From Biostraticola tofi (GTDB lineage Bacteria > Pseudomonadota > Gammaproteobacteria > Enterobacterales > Enterobacteriaceae), in assembly GCF_004343195.1 (NCBI RefSeq), contig NZ_SMCR01000002.1, forward strand, positions 186,001 through 250,000: 64,000 bases of DNA, in the 5' to 3' direction. The position numbers were made by a program, and so were the translations under genes. Shown in pieces: positions 11,040 to 22,337 of the stretch (the stretch's first letter is position 1; the number at the start of each line of letters is the position of its first letter). Below the pieces are notes generated by a model. It saw only the letters and a list, made by a program, of their open reading frames with translations. It did not search any database and was not told where the DNA came from.

Positions 11040-11672
11040 ATGACCGCTCATGAACCTACATGCATTACCCTACTCAAAGATGACGTAGAAATTATTGCAC
11101 GTGAAACCCTTTATCGCGGCTTTTTTTCCCTGGTATCCTACCGTTTTCGCCATCGTCTGTTTAATGGCGAAATGAGCGGCGAAGTCAGCCGGGAAATTTT
11201 TGAGCGGGGGCACGCAGTGGTATTGCTGCCTTACGATCCAAAGCGCGATCAAGTGGTATTGCTGGAACAGATACGTATTGCCGCTTATGACACCAGCCCG
11301 ACGCCCTGGCTGCTGGAACTGGTGGCGGGGATGATTGAACCTGGAGAGTCTTTCGAACAGGTGGCCCGCAGGGAATGCACAGAAGAAGCCGGGCTGGATG
11401 TCGGACGTTGCAAGCCGGCGCTGAGTTATCTGGCAAGCCCGGGCGGTACCAGCGAGCGGTTGAATGTCATGGTCGGTGAAGTAGACGCCGGACTTGCCGA
11501 AGGGATACATGGCCTGGTTGAGGAAAATGAAGATATCCGCCTTCATGTGGTGAGCCGGGAACAGGCTTATCGCTGGGTTGAGGAAGGGGTTATCGATAAT
11601 GCGGCATCTGTCATTGCGCTGCAATGGCTGGCATTGCACCATGAATCTTTACGTAACGAGTGGGCAGATTAA
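11040..11672 (+). CDS. nudF: ADP-ribose pyrophosphatase NudF
   Basis: NudF hydrolyses ADP-ribose to AMP and ribose 5-phosphate. The Nudix box is complete: G, five residues, E, seven residues, RECTEEAGL, near residues 98-120. The ATG at 11040 gives 210 residues and has GGAGGA nine bases upstream; an ATG at 11019 is in frame but lies before that site and is not similar to family members. It overlaps yqiB by one base and starts the nudF-yqiB-cpdA-yqiA-parE gene string. Confidence 0.96.
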   Translation: MTAHEPTCITLLKDDVEIIARETLYRGFFSLVSYRFRHRLFNGEMSGEVSREIFERGHAVVLLPYDPKRDQVVLLEQIRIAAYDTSPTPWLLELVAGMIEPGESFEQVARRECTEEAGLDVGRCKPALSYLASPGGTSERLNVMVGEVDAGLAEGIHGLVEENEDIRLHVVSREQAYRWVEEGVIDNAASVIALQWLALHHESLRNEWAD

Positions 11673-12097
11673 TGATTAAGCGCTACACCCCTGATTTTCC
11701 AGAGATGATGCGCCTGTGCGAGACTAACTTCGCCCAGTTGCGCCGGTTGCTGCCGCGCAGCAACGAAGTGGGCGACAAGACGGCCTACCAGGTCAACGGC
11801 GCCGAGTACCGACTGACCATTGTAGAATCAACGCGCTATACCACGCTTGTGGAAATCCTCCAGACCGCGCCGGCGGCCAGCTTCTGGAGCCTGCCTTCGA
11901 TGAACGTGCGGCTGTATCATGACGCCATGGTTGCGGAAGTGTGTTCCACTCAGCAGATTCATCGGTTTAAGGCGAGGTATGATTACCCCAACAAAAAGTT
12001 ACATCAACGTGACGAAAAACATCAGATCAACCAGTTCCTTGCGGATTGGCTACGTTATTGCATAGCATATGGCGCGATGGCGGTTCCTGTTTGTTAG
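11672..12097 (+). CDS. yqiB: DUF1249 family protein YqiB
   Basis: YqiB is a conserved enterobacterial protein of unknown role. This copy has 141 residues and keeps the family sequence [14 protein letters not shown] at the start, ESTRYTTLV, and the basic [24 protein letters not shown] segment. The ATG shares its A with the nudF TAA stop, showing translational coupling. Its position between nudF and cpdA is the same as in E. coli. Confidence 0.94.
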   Translation: MIKRYTPDFPEMMRLCETNFAQLRRLLPRSNEVGDKTAYQVNGAEYRLTIVESTRYTTLVEILQTAPAASFWSLPSMNVRLYHDAMVAEVCSTQQIHRFKARYDYPNKKLHQRDEKHQINQFLADWLRYCIAYGAMAVPVC

Positions 12098-12124
12098 GCA
12101 AATTTCGTTAACCAAGGATACCCT

Positions 12125-12952
12125 TTGGAAAGCCTATTAACACTTCCTGTGGCGATTGGGGCCAATATCAGGATTTTACAGTTAACCGATACTCACCTGT
12201 TTGCCGGTGAAGATGAGACCCTGCTCGGTGTCAATACGCTGCGCAGCTATCGCGCGGTGCTGGATGCGGTTAAGGCAGAACAGAGACCCTACGATCTGGT
12301 GGTCGCTACCGGCGATTTGGCGCAGGATCACTCTGCGGCTGCCTATGCGCATTTTGCCGAGGGGATAACCGGTTTATCGGCCCCCTGCGTCTGGCTGCCG
12401 GGGAACCATGACTTCCAGCCTGCCATGGTCAATGTGCTGGCCAGCAAGGGCATTACGCCTTCGAAACATGTGCTGGTAGGTGAAAACTGGCAATTGGTGC
12501 TGCTCGATAGCCAGGTGTTCGGCGTGCCTCACGGTGAATTAAGCGAATATCAGCTCGATTGGCTGGAAAAAGTGCTCGCGGCGCGCCCTGAACGGCATAC
12601 CCTGCTGTTTCTGCATCACCACCCGCTGGCTTCAGGCTGTATCTGGCTTGACCAGCATAGCCTGCGCAACGCCCATATGCTGGCTGAAGCGCTGGCAAAA
12701 TATCCGTTGGTCAAGACGCTGATATGCGGCCATATTCATCAGGAGCTGGACTTGTCATGGCAGGGCCGGCGCGTGCTGGCTTCGCCCTCTACCTGCGTAC
12801 AGTTCAAGCCCCATTGCACCAATTTCACTATCGATACCGTCGCGCCGGGATGGCGCTATCTGGATTTGCTGCCTGACGGAACGGTCGAGACCGAAGTCAG
12901 GCGACTAGCGGGACTGGAGCATCTTCCCGATATGGACTCGGAAGGCTACTGA
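12125..12952 (+). CDS. cpdA: 3',5'-cyclic-AMP phosphodiesterase CpdA
   Basis: CpdA hydrolyses cAMP to AMP and so lowers CRP activity. It is a class III metallophosphoesterase with the full motif set: DTHLF near residue 20, GDLAQD, GNHD, HHHP and GHIH. The protein has 275 residues. The start is TTG at 12125, as in E. coli cpdA, with AAGGA seven bases upstream; the predicted protein begins MESLLTLP. It overlaps yqiA by one base. Confidence 0.95.
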   Translation: MESLLTLPVAIGANIRILQLTDTHLFAGEDETLLGVNTLRSYRAVLDAVKAEQRPYDLVVATGDLAQDHSAAAYAHFAEGITGLSAPCVWLPGNHDFQPAMVNVLASKGITPSKHVLVGENWQLVLLDSQVFGVPHGELSEYQLDWLEKVLAARPERHTLLFLHHHPLASGCIWLDQHSLRNAHMLAEALAKYPLVKTLICGHIHQELDLSWQGRRVLASPSTCVQFKPHCTNFTIDTVAPGWRYLDLLPDGTVETEVRRLAGLEHLPDMDSEGY

Positions 12953-13533
12953 TGGCGGTTCTCCTCTATCTGCACGGCTTCAACAGCTCGCCCTCGTCGG
13001 CGAAAGCCACGGCGTTAAAGGCCTGGCTGTCGGTACACCATCCCGATGTCGAGATGCTGGTGCCCCAGTTGCCGGCTTATCCGGCCGACACCGCAGAGAT
13101 GCTTGAGTCGATGGTGATGGAACGCGCCGGGGAGCATATTGGTATCGTCGGGTCATCGCTTGGCGGGTATTTCGCTACCTGGCTTTCCCAATCATTCATG
13201 CTGCCGGCGGTAGTGGTCAATCCAGCGGTTCGCCCCTTTGAGCTGCTTAATGACTTTCTCGGCGATAATCAGAATCCCTACACCGGCGAGCGTTATGTGC
13301 TAGAGTCTCGTCATATCTATGATCTCCGGATTATGCAGATCGATATGCTGGAATCGCCGGATCTTATCTGGCTGTTGCAGCAGACTGGCGACGAAATTCT
13401 CGATTACCGCCAGGCGGTGGAATATTACACCAGCTGTCGCCAAACCGTAGAGTCCGGCGGCAATCATGCATTCGTTGGATTTGATCATTATTTTTCTCCC
13501 ATCGTACATTTTCTGGGATTGACCGCCGTCTGA
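12952..13533 (+). CDS. yqiA: Esterase YqiA (alpha/beta hydrolase)
   Basis: YqiA is a small single-domain alpha/beta hydrolase with esterase activity on short acyl chains in E. coli. The 193-residue protein opens [13 protein letters not shown], has the nucleophile elbow GSSLGGY near residue 64, and a C-terminal GGNHAF segment with the catalytic His. The ATG overlaps the cpdA stop by one base, and parE follows 95 bases downstream. There is no signal peptide, so it acts in the cytoplasm. Confidence 0.93.
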   Translation: MAVLLYLHGFNSSPSSAKATALKAWLSVHHPDVEMLVPQLPAYPADTAEMLESMVMERAGEHIGIVGSSLGGYFATWLSQSFMLPAVVVNPAVRPFELLNDFLGDNQNPYTGERYVLESRHIYDLRIMQIDMLESPDLIWLLQQTGDEILDYRQAVEYYTSCRQTVESGGNHAFVGFDHYFSPIVHFLGLTAV

Positions 13534-13625
13534 TTTTGTTAACCATCCTTTAGCAGAATAACGCTTTCCCAGCAGGTGTCCTTTGCGGTAGGCTCTCAAC
13601 CAAATTGTCACGAAATACGATTTAA

Positions 13626-15524
<1,899 letters not shown>

Positions 15525-15648
15525 CAGGCCAGCGGCAAGGATGCCCGGTGCCTGGCAGAACGATGCGTTCGGTTTGCCAAACCCGCCGCACGGTTCCAAT
15601 ATCCCGCGATCCCGCGCGTCTGCTGCTGCGAAGTGCCGTACTGCGCCT

Positions 15649-15727
15649 GCAGGCAAGGTCACCTGCCATACTCCTGCGGCAGGCAAAGTCACCTGCCGTA
15701 CGCCGGCGGCAGGCAAGATCACCTGCC
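15649..15727. repeat. 30-bp direct repeat, three units, each with an inverted repeat
   Basis: Units at 15649-15667, 15679-15697 and 15709-15727 are spaced exactly 30 bases apart. Each has GCAGGCAARRTCACCTGCC, in which GGCAGG can pair with CCTGCC across eight bases. The 11-base linkers are also similar (RTACnCCnGCG). Confidence 0.9.
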
Positions 15728-15782
15728 GCCAACTAGCCGCGGTAGCTCTTCTTCATGGCGCCTTTGGTTAAGCTGGAGCTTG

Positions 15783-15837
15783 CTCATCTCAGCTCAGCTC
15801 AGCTCATATTATCTCATCTCATCTCATCTCATCTCAG
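15783..15837. repeat. 5-bp tandem repeat (CTCAT/CTCAG)
   Basis: Eleven five-base units: CTCAT or CTCAG ten times, with one ATTAT variant at 15808-15812. It is a simple-sequence tract lying 200 bases before the ABC operon. Confidence 0.93.
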
Positions 15838-16039
15838 CTGCCACCGGCCGATATTGTATTTCCCCCGCCTGGTAGTCTTGATATTCTTATATAAATAAAA
15901 AATGCTTATTGCTGAATTTCAGGAATTGATAACTGAAATATTGATATTATTTTTTATGCCAAATAGAGAATGAAGATATACAAATAATGTCGTTTTCTTC
16001 CTGGGTATAGTCGATATGCTCCCAGTCGGAGGAAACAAA

Positions 16040-17026
16040 ATGAACAGTACCATTACCTATATTATCTGGCGAATTTTCCAGGTTGTGCCCACGCTGGTTA
16101 TTATAATTTTGCTGGCATTCGGGCTGATGAAACTTGCCCCGGGAGACATGGCCGATGTCATCGCTTCACAGTCCGGCGGCGCCTCACCAGAATACATGGA
16201 TGAAATGCGTCACTTATATGGCCTTGATGTTTCCCTATGGCGACAGTTCGGCAACTATCTCCATTCGCTTGTCACCATGAATATGGGGTATTCATTCCTA
16301 TACAATGCCCAGGTGTCAGAGCTGATTTTCAGCCGATTGCCGGCCACCTTGTTGCTGGCCCTAACGGCCATCCTGTTTGCGCTGATCGTGGGCGTCTTGC
16401 TGGGAATTATTGCGGCGCGCTATCGCGGATCATTTCTGGATGGATTCATTTCTGTGTTCTCCACCATCGGCTTTGCAACACCGCTGTTCTGGATTGGGCT
16501 GCTGTTTATTGTGGTATTTTCCCTCTGGTTACGCTGGCTACCGGTCGGCGGTTTTTCCACAGTGGGAGCCGAGCACAGTAACGGCCTGAGCTACTTTCTT
16601 GACATACTTAAGCATCTGGTACTGCCGGCGTTTTCGCTTAGCCTGTTCTTTTTATCGGTCTATGTGCGCTTAACCCGATCGGCCATGTTGGATGTCTACC
16701 ATCAGGATTACGTCCGCACGGCCCGGGCTAAAGGTCTGACAGAATGGCGGGTTATCTTTCGTCATATGCTGCGCAACGCCGCCCTGCCGATTGTTACCCT
16801 GACCGGATTGGAAATCGGCGGGTTGCTGAGTGGCTCGGTAGTCATTGAAACGGTGTTTGGCTGGCCCGGCATCGGCCGCCTGGCGTATGACGCGGTGCTG
16901 CAGCGAGACATCAATCTGTTACTGGGTATTTTTCTGCTCAGCTCTCTGCTGGTGGTAGCGATGAATCTGCTGATCGACCTGCTGTATGTCGCCCTTGATC
17001 CACGTATCGGGAGACGCCGCTCATGA
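16040..17026 (+). CDS. ABC transporter permease, DppB/GsiC type
   Basis: This inner membrane permease belongs to the peptide/nickel/opine ABC importer family. It has 328 residues from the ATG at 16040, which has GGAGG eight bases upstream; an ATG at 16016 is in frame but has no such site. An N-terminal membrane span is followed by a large periplasmic loop with the GLDVSLWRQFGNYL segment and five further spans. The EAA-like ABC-contact loop DYVRTARAKGLTEWRVIFRHMLRNA lies near residue 225. It overlaps the next permease by four bases. The substrate is not shown; linked enzymes suggest an organosulfur or related compound. Confidence 0.93.
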   Translation: MNSTITYIIWRIFQVVPTLVIIILLAFGLMKLAPGDMADVIASQSGGASPEYMDEMRHLYGLDVSLWRQFGNYLHSLVTMNMGYSFLYNAQVSELIFSRLPATLLLALTAILFALIVGVLLGIIAARYRGSFLDGFISVFSTIGFATPLFWIGLLFIVVFSLWLRWLPVGGFSTVGAEHSNGLSYFLDILKHLVLPAFSLSLFFLSVYVRLTRSAMLDVYHQDYVRTARAKGLTEWRVIFRHMLRNAALPIVTLTGLEIGGLLSGSVVIETVFGWPGIGRLAYDAVLQRDINLLLGIFLLSSLLVVAMNLLIDLLYVALDPRIGRRRS

Positions 17027-17892
17027 CGATAACCACTGTCAGTCCTGTCCACCCCAGGTCTAGAATCCTCCAACTGCCAGGCCGTTCACCGTCGTTGGTC
17101 ATTGGCCTACTGCTGCTAATAGCCATCATTGCCTGCGCAGTGCTGGCGCCCTGGCTTTTCCCCGGCGATCCCCGTGAAATGGTGTCGGCGCCGAATCAGT
17201 GGCCGGGCAGCGCGCCGGGCTTCCCTTTAGGCACCGATATGATGGGCCGCGATGTGATGGCGCAGCTGTTTTACGGCGCCAGGGCTTCGCTCGCCATCGG
17301 TTTGATCGCTACCGCACTGTCACTGGTGGCAGGGGTCATTATCGGCGTCATTGCCGGCTATTTCGCCTCAACCTGGCTTGATGATGTGCTGATGCGCTTC
17401 ACTGAGGTTTTCCTGACCATGCCGCGATTGCTGTTCGCCATCGCCATCATTCTGGTGCTCGGGCCATCGCTTATCAGCCTGTCGCTGGCGCTGGGCGCGA
17501 CCTCATGGCCGCAGATTGCTCGGCTGGTGCGCGCTGAAGCGATGAAAATCCGCGAGCAGGATTTTATTCGCGCAGCCTCGACTATCGGCCTGGGCGATTT
17601 CCGCATTATCTTCCGCCATATTTTGCCCAACAGTATTACGCCGGTGATGGTCGCCGCCTCGGTACTGATTGCGCAGATCATTTTGTCTGAAGCCTCGCTT
17701 TCATTTCTCGGCCTGGGCGATCCCAGCCTGGTCTCGTGGGGAGGCATGGTGGGCAGCGGCCGAGAAGTATTGCGTACTGCCTGGTATATGGCGGCGCTTC
17801 CTGGCTTGGCCATTTTTGTTACCGTGATGAGCTTTATGCTGATCGGCAACGGCCTGAACGATATTTTCAACCCACGTTTATCAAGGAATTAA
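17023..17892 (+). CDS. ABC transporter permease, DppC/GsiD type
   Basis: This is the second permease of the importer, 289 residues, paired with the DppB-type gene by an ATGA overlap. An N-terminal span (about residues 25-47) is followed by the family segment FPLGTDMMGRDVMAQLFYGARASL, and then five spans. The EAA loop REQDFIRAASTIGLGDFRIIFRHILPN is near residue 180. The family usually binds peptide-like solutes, nickel or glutathione through a partner binding protein; here the likely partner is encoded at 29182-30780 on the other strand. Confidence 0.93.
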   Translation: MTITTVSPVHPRSRILQLPGRSPSLVIGLLLLIAIIACAVLAPWLFPGDPREMVSAPNQWPGSAPGFPLGTDMMGRDVMAQLFYGARASLAIGLIATALSLVAGVIIGVIAGYFASTWLDDVLMRFTEVFLTMPRLLFAIAIILVLGPSLISLSLALGATSWPQIARLVRAEAMKIREQDFIRAASTIGLGDFRIIFRHILPNSITPVMVAASVLIAQIILSEASLSFLGLGDPSLVSWGGMVGSGREVLRTAWYMAALPGLAIFVTVMSFMLIGNGLNDIFNPRLSRN

Positions 17893-17897
17893 CCCCC

Positions 17898-19517
17898 ATG
17901 GCAGAAGCTGACATTTCATTACTGAACCCACTGGCAATCAGGGAAGCGTTACAGGACTCAGAGGAAATAGCGCTGATCGATATCCGTGAAGCCGGCGAAT
18001 ACGGTAACGGTCATGCGCTGCTGGCCCTGAATCTGCCCTGGAGCGAACTGGAAGTGAAAGCCCTGCGGCTCATTCCCCGCCGCACTGCGCGCGTGGTGGT
18101 ACAAGATGCTGACGGCGGCGAGCGGGCACGACAGGCGGCCCTGCGCTTACGCCAGCTGGGTTATGACAATGTCCACCTGGCGCAAGGCGGCCTGAGCGCC
18201 TGGCGGCAGGCGGGCTATCTGCTTTTCCAGGGCGTCAACGTCCCCAGCAAGGCATTTTCAGAGTGGTTGGAACTGGAAGCGCATACTCCCTCGGTTTCAG
18301 CCGAGCGAGTGTATCAATGGCAACAGGCCGGAAAACCGCTGCTATTACTGGATGGACGCACGCCGGCGGAGTTTGCCCAGCACCATATCCCCGGCGCGAT
18401 AAATTGCCCGAATGCGGAACTGGCAGGATGGCTTACGGGTCAGGATTTCCCGGCCAGCCTGCCGGTGGTGGTCACCTGTGCCGGCCGCACTCGCGGCATT
18501 ATCGGTGCCCAAACGTTGATCGATGCGGGGGTGGCTCAACCGGTTTATGCATTGGCCGGCGGCACCCAGGCCTGGCGGATAGCCGGGTTGCCAATGGAGC
18601 AAAACGGGCCTGAAGCGCTGCCATTGACCTCACCGGATACCCAGCCGCTCCCCAAGGTGTTCTCTAGGCTTGAGACGCAGTCCATACCGGTTATCGATAA
18701 TATCCAGCTCGACCAGTGGCAAGCAGACCCGCACCGCACGACCTACCTGTTTGATGTGCGCAGCCGCGAGGAATACCTGTCCGGTTCACTGCCGGGCGCC
18801 ATCTGGGTGCCGGGAGGCCAACTGATTCAGATGATCGATGAATACGCCGGCACGCGCGCGGCAAGGGTAGTGCTGTTTGATCCCCTCGGCACGCGAGCGC
18901 AGTTTGCGGCCTGGTGGCTATACCAGCTTGGCTGGTCAGTCAGTCGTTACCAGGGACATCGGCGGCTGGACATTCCCCGGTCGGTGGCCGGCAATCTGTC
19001 GGCTATTTTTGCCGATATCGCTACACTGGACGCTGACGAGGCTCGATCACTTTATACCCCCCAGGTGCAACTGCTCAGCGCCGATCGCAGTAAAAACTAT
19101 CTGCAACAGCATGTGCAGGGCGCGCGCTGGGTCAATCGGGCCCAGCTCTGGCAAGCGGTCGATGGCTTATCCGCGGATAAGCCGGTATGGATATTTGCGG
19201 CCCAAACGGAACTGGCCTGGGCGGTAGCCTGGGATTTAGCTACCCGGTTCGGCATCAAGGCAACCGTGGTGGCGGGAGAGCCGAGTGCCTGGCAACATGC
19301 CGGTTGGCCGCTCAGCGACAGGTCATCGTTAAGCGACGACCAGCGCATTGATTTCCTGTTCTGGCTGCATGATAGGCACAGTGGGAATCTGCAGGCGTCC
19401 CGCGATTACCTGGCCTGGGAAGCCAGCCTGCCTGAATGGGCAGTGCATGATGGACTGCATGGTTTCCGCCGTTTGACAATTAACCAGGCTGCCGCGCAGC
19501 CGGGTGTCGGCGTATGA
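17898..19517 (+). CDS. Four-domain rhodanese-like sulfurtransferase
   Basis: The 539-residue protein appears to be four rhodanese folds in a row, near residues 8-108, 133-232, 265-355 and 380-480, each with a D-x-R start or an aromatic-rich end (GGLSAWRQAGY, GGTQAWRIAGLP, GEPSAWQHAGWPL). Only the second has a catalytic loop with Cys, CAGRTR at residue 194; the equivalents in the others are Asp or Ala (QDADGG, FDPLGT, FAAQTE). Such proteins move sulfane sulfur, which suits a sulfur-handling role for the operon. The ATG at 17898 has AAGGA eleven bases before it; the open frame upstream overlaps the permease. Confidence 0.88.
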   Translation: MAEADISLLNPLAIREALQDSEEIALIDIREAGEYGNGHALLALNLPWSELEVKALRLIPRRTARVVVQDADGGERARQAALRLRQLGYDNVHLAQGGLSAWRQAGYLLFQGVNVPSKAFSEWLELEAHTPSVSAERVYQWQQAGKPLLLLDGRTPAEFAQHHIPGAINCPNAELAGWLTGQDFPASLPVVVTCAGRTRGIIGAQTLIDAGVAQPVYALAGGTQAWRIAGLPMEQNGPEALPLTSPDTQPLPKVFSRLETQSIPVIDNIQLDQWQADPHRTTYLFDVRSREEYLSGSLPGAIWVPGGQLIQMIDEYAGTRAARVVLFDPLGTRAQFAAWWLYQLGWSVSRYQGHRRLDIPRSVAGNLSAIFADIATLDADEARSLYTPQVQLLSADRSKNYLQQHVQGARWVNRAQLWQAVDGLSADKPVWIFAAQTELAWAVAWDLATRFGIKATVVAGEPSAWQHAGWPLSDRSSLSDDQRIDFLFWLHDRHSGNLQASRDYLAWEASLPEWAVHDGLHGFRRLTINQAAAQPGVGV

Positions 19518-20668
19518 CGGCGGGCTCTATTTCCCCTTGGCGGCAAAAAGAGGGGGTGATACGCCAGGTCGAACTCTGGCCGTTGCGCATTCCGTTGAAA
19601 AACACCCTGCAGATTGCCATAGGCGAAGAGCGGCAAACTATTGATGTGGTTATCGTGCGGTTGCTTACCGAAGAGGGCGTGGTCGGGCTGGGCGAAACCC
19701 AGGCCTGGCGGCGGCAGGGCAGCAGTGAAACCCTGGCAGGACTGGTGGATGCCATGCGCAGCCTGCTGGTTCCGCTGATGACCGGCCAGTCGATATTTGA
19801 TCTGGCGAAGATAGCCAGTCAGTTCGATGCAGTACTGTATGGGCGGCTGGCGGCCAAAGCGGCGCTGCTGGATGCGCTTTATGATGCTCAGGGCCAGTTG
19901 CTCAGGGTGCCGGTCTGGCAACTGCTGGGGGGCCGCGCCCGAGCAACCATTGAAGCCGGCGCCCTGCTGACCCTGCGACCGCGGATTGAGCAAACGCTTG
20001 ATGAAGCGCAGATATTCTACCAGCAGGGCTATCGTCATTTCAGCGTCAAGGTGGGCAAAGACGTCAAGCGCGATATCCAGACCATTGCGGCGCTGCGCGC
20101 ACTGCTGGGCGATCAGGTCCGCCTGCTGGTTGATGCCAATGCGGCAATGGAATTTGATGATGCGCTACGGCTGATCAAAGGCATAGCCCCGTTTGATATC
20201 GATGCTGTGGAACAACCCCTTGCCAGCCATGATTGGCAGGGACTGGCCGAGCTGGCCTCACGAAGTGCGATCCCGTTCATACTGGACGAGAGCGTCACCA
20301 CCCAGGCAGATTTGCTGCAGCTTATTCCGCAACGTGTCGCCCATGGCCTGCACACCAAAACGGCAAAGAATGGCGGCCTGTGGCATATCAGACCTTTGTG
20401 GCAGCTTGCCGATGCTGCCGGCTGGCGTATCCGAGCAGGGAATCATCCGGCGACATCGCTGGCTACACTGTCGGCAGCCCACCTGGCAACGGCCTGGCCC
20501 CATACGCTTATCCCTTCGCCGTTCACCCAGAGCGTAACGCATGACCTGGTCGGCGATGTGGTCACTGAACCCGTCTGCGTGAACCAGGGCCAACTGAAGG
20601 TTGGCGATTTACCCGGCTTCGGCGCAGAACTGGATATGACGCAAATCGCGCGCTGGCAACTGAGCTGA
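19514..20668 (+). CDS. Enolase-superfamily enzyme, muconate cycloisomerase subgroup
   Basis: The 384-residue protein has the enolase-superfamily N-terminal cap and a beta-barrel with metal ligands Asp207 (VDANA), Glu233 (EQPL) and Asp258 (LDES), and a C-terminal Lys282 (HTKTAKNGG) typical of the MLE subgroup. The KxK acid/base motif is changed: Ser177-Val-Lys179, so the first Lys is lost while the second stays. Subgroup members include cycloisomerases, dipeptide epimerases and N-acylamino acid or succinylbenzoate enzymes; I cannot choose among them. Linkage to a peptide-type importer makes dipeptide epimerase-like chemistry worth testing. It overlaps the rhodanese gene by four bases. Confidence 0.88.
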   Translation: MTAGSISPWRQKEGVIRQVELWPLRIPLKNTLQIAIGEERQTIDVVIVRLLTEEGVVGLGETQAWRRQGSSETLAGLVDAMRSLLVPLMTGQSIFDLAKIASQFDAVLYGRLAAKAALLDALYDAQGQLLRVPVWQLLGGRARATIEAGALLTLRPRIEQTLDEAQIFYQQGYRHFSVKVGKDVKRDIQTIAALRALLGDQVRLLVDANAAMEFDDALRLIKGIAPFDIDAVEQPLASHDWQGLAELASRSAIPFILDESVTTQADLLQLIPQRVAHGLHTKTAKNGGLWHIRPLWQLADAAGWRIRAGNHPATSLATLSAAHLATAWPHTLIPSPFTQSVTHDLVGDVVTEPVCVNQGQLKVGDLPGFGAELDMTQIARWQLS

Positions 20669-20689
20669 AAAATCCTCAGGAGAATGATT

Positions 20690-22318
20690 ATGAGCTTGTT
20701 GGAAGTAAAAGATTTACGCATCGGTTTTGCCGGTAAATCGCTGGTTCACGGTGTTTCATTCCAGGTCAATGCCGGAGAAAGGGTGGCGCTGGTAGGAGAG
20801 TCAGGTTCAGGTAAAAGCATTACTGCGATGAGTCTGCTGCATCTGCTGCCCGGCGCCCAAGTGTCCGGGGAGGCTCGCTATGCTGGAAATAACCTGTTAA
20901 CCCTTAACCAGGCAGAGATTCGCGGCATCAGCGGACGTGATATCGCCATGATTTTTCAGGAACCGATGACGGCGCTCAATCCGTTAAAGACTGCCGGTGA
21001 GCAGATAGCCGAAATCTACCGTCTGCATCGTGATATCAGCGGTCGGAATGCCTGGAGCATGGCGATCGAGCGATTGAAAGACACCGGGATCCCCGAGCCT
21101 GAACGGCGGGCCCATGCTTATCCGCACCAGCTTTCAGGAGGACAGCGGCAGCGGGTGATGATTGCGATGGCGCTGGCGGGAGAACCGAAACTGCTGCTGG
21201 CCGATGAACCGACCACCGCACTGGATGTTACGCTGCGTGTGCAGATGCTCGATCTTATCAGTGAACTGCAGCAGCGTAATGGCATGGCGGTTTTATTGAT
21301 TACTCATGATCTGCATCTGGTCAGGCGCTTTGCCGATCGGGTGCTAGTGATGGAAAAAGGCATCCTGGTTGAGGATGCGCCGACCGAGCGGCTGTTTAAC
21401 TCACCAAAGCATCCTTACACCTGTAAGCTGCTTTCCAGCCGGCCAGATCGTCGGGTAGCGCCGGTTGATGCCGGCGGCAGCGACATTCTCCGTTTGCGGG
21501 CGAAAGATGTGCAGGTCCGTTATCCCCGCATCAGCCGTGGGCTGCGGCAGTGGTTTCGCCCCGGTTGGCACCAGGCCGTCAATCACGCCAGCCTTGAGCT
21601 AAGAAAGGGCCAGACGGTAGGCATTATCGGTGAATCGGGGTCGGGAAAAACCTCTCTGGCCAACGCCGTGCTGGGGCTGATAACGCATCAGGGGCTGCTG
21701 GAAGTTGACGGGGTATCATGGCAGCAGGCGCGCAGGACCAGCCGGGCGGCTTACAAGGATCAGCGCCGCAAGATACAGGCTGTTTTCCAGGATCCCTACT
21801 CCTCATTATCGCCGCGCCTTACCATAGAGCAGATCATCGGGGAAGGGCTGCAGTTTCACGCTCCTCATCTCTCGTTCGCCCAGCGGCGTCAGCGCATTAT
21901 CGCTTTGCTGGCAGAGGTCGGACTGCACCAACAGCAGTTTCCCGATTTGTTGAAGCGCCATCCCCACGCGTTTTCCGGCGGCCAGCGCCAGCGGATCGCC
22001 ATTGCACGAGCCCTGATCGTTGAGCCGGATGTCGTGGTGCTGGATGAGCCGACCAGCGCCCTGGATGTGACGGTACAAAAGCAGGTAGTAGAATTGCTGC
22101 AGGACATTCAGCGCGACCGCGGCTTGAGTTATCTGGTCATCACCCATGATGTGACGGTAGTGGCCGCCATGGCGCACCAGGTGCTGGTGATGAAAGAGGG
22201 GCAGGTGGTGGAAGCCGGCGAAACGATCCGTCTCTTGTCCGCGCCCGTCCATCCGTATACCCGGGCGCTTATCGACGCCGCGCAGGCAATGCCGCTGCAG
22301 GCTTTACCCGCCGCCTGA
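20690..22318 (+). CDS. ABC transporter ATP-binding protein, fused DppD-DppF type
   Basis: The 542-residue protein carries two ABC ATPase domains in one chain, as in GsiA. Domain 1 has Walker A GESGSGKS, signature LSGGQ and Walker B LLLADEP. Domain 2 has Walker A GESGSGKT near residue 313, signature FSGGQ and Walker B VVVLDEP. Each is followed by the HPYT oligopeptide-binding extension (KHPYTCKLL; VHPYTRAL). The ATG at 20690 has AGGAG seven bases upstream; an ATG at 20684 is too close to that site. It closes the plus-strand operon. Confidence 0.95.
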   Translation: MSLLEVKDLRIGFAGKSLVHGVSFQVNAGERVALVGESGSGKSITAMSLLHLLPGAQVSGEARYAGNNLLTLNQAEIRGISGRDIAMIFQEPMTALNPLKTAGEQIAEIYRLHRDISGRNAWSMAIERLKDTGIPEPERRAHAYPHQLSGGQRQRVMIAMALAGEPKLLLADEPTTALDVTLRVQMLDLISELQQRNGMAVLLITHDLHLVRRFADRVLVMEKGILVEDAPTERLFNSPKHPYTCKLLSSRPDRRVAPVDAGGSDILRLRAKDVQVRYPRISRGLRQWFRPGWHQAVNHASLELRKGQTVGIIGESGSGKTSLANAVLGLITHQGLLEVDGVSWQQARRTSRAAYKDQRRKIQAVFQDPYSSLSPRLTIEQIIGEGLQFHAPHLSFAQRRQRIIALLAEVGLHQQQFPDLLKRHPHAFSGGQRQRIAIARALIVEPDVVVLDEPTSALDVTVQKQVVELLQDIQRDRGLSYLVITHDVTVVAAMAHQVLVMKEGQVVEAGETIRLLSAPVHPYTRALIDAAQAMPLQALPAA

Positions 22319-22328
22319 AAGCGGCGGG
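22307..22328. terminator. Shared hairpin where two convergent operons meet
   Basis: CCCGCCGC (22307-22314) pairs with GCGGCGGG (22321-22328) over a six-base loop. The stem covers the ATPase stop codon, and the opposing SDR gene ends only ten bases beyond. The site could end transcripts from both sides; there is no U-tract. Confidence 0.5.
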
Positions 22329-22337
22329 CAGGACCTG

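Larger units (their letters stand above)
15525..16039. other. 515-bp spacer between parE and the ABC operon
   Basis: No convincing gene is present. The left half is GC-rich and contains a three-unit 30-bp repeat and a 5-bp repeat, listed separately. The right half (about 15880-16020) is AT-rich and probably carries the promoter of the downstream ABC operon, but no convincing hexamer pair was found. Short open frames here are made of repeat sequence and lack ribosome sites. Confidence 0.7.

Noticed and set aside
15541-15875. Several short frames over the parE-island spacer
   Set aside because: They are read-through of the 30-bp and 5-bp repeats; no start signals.
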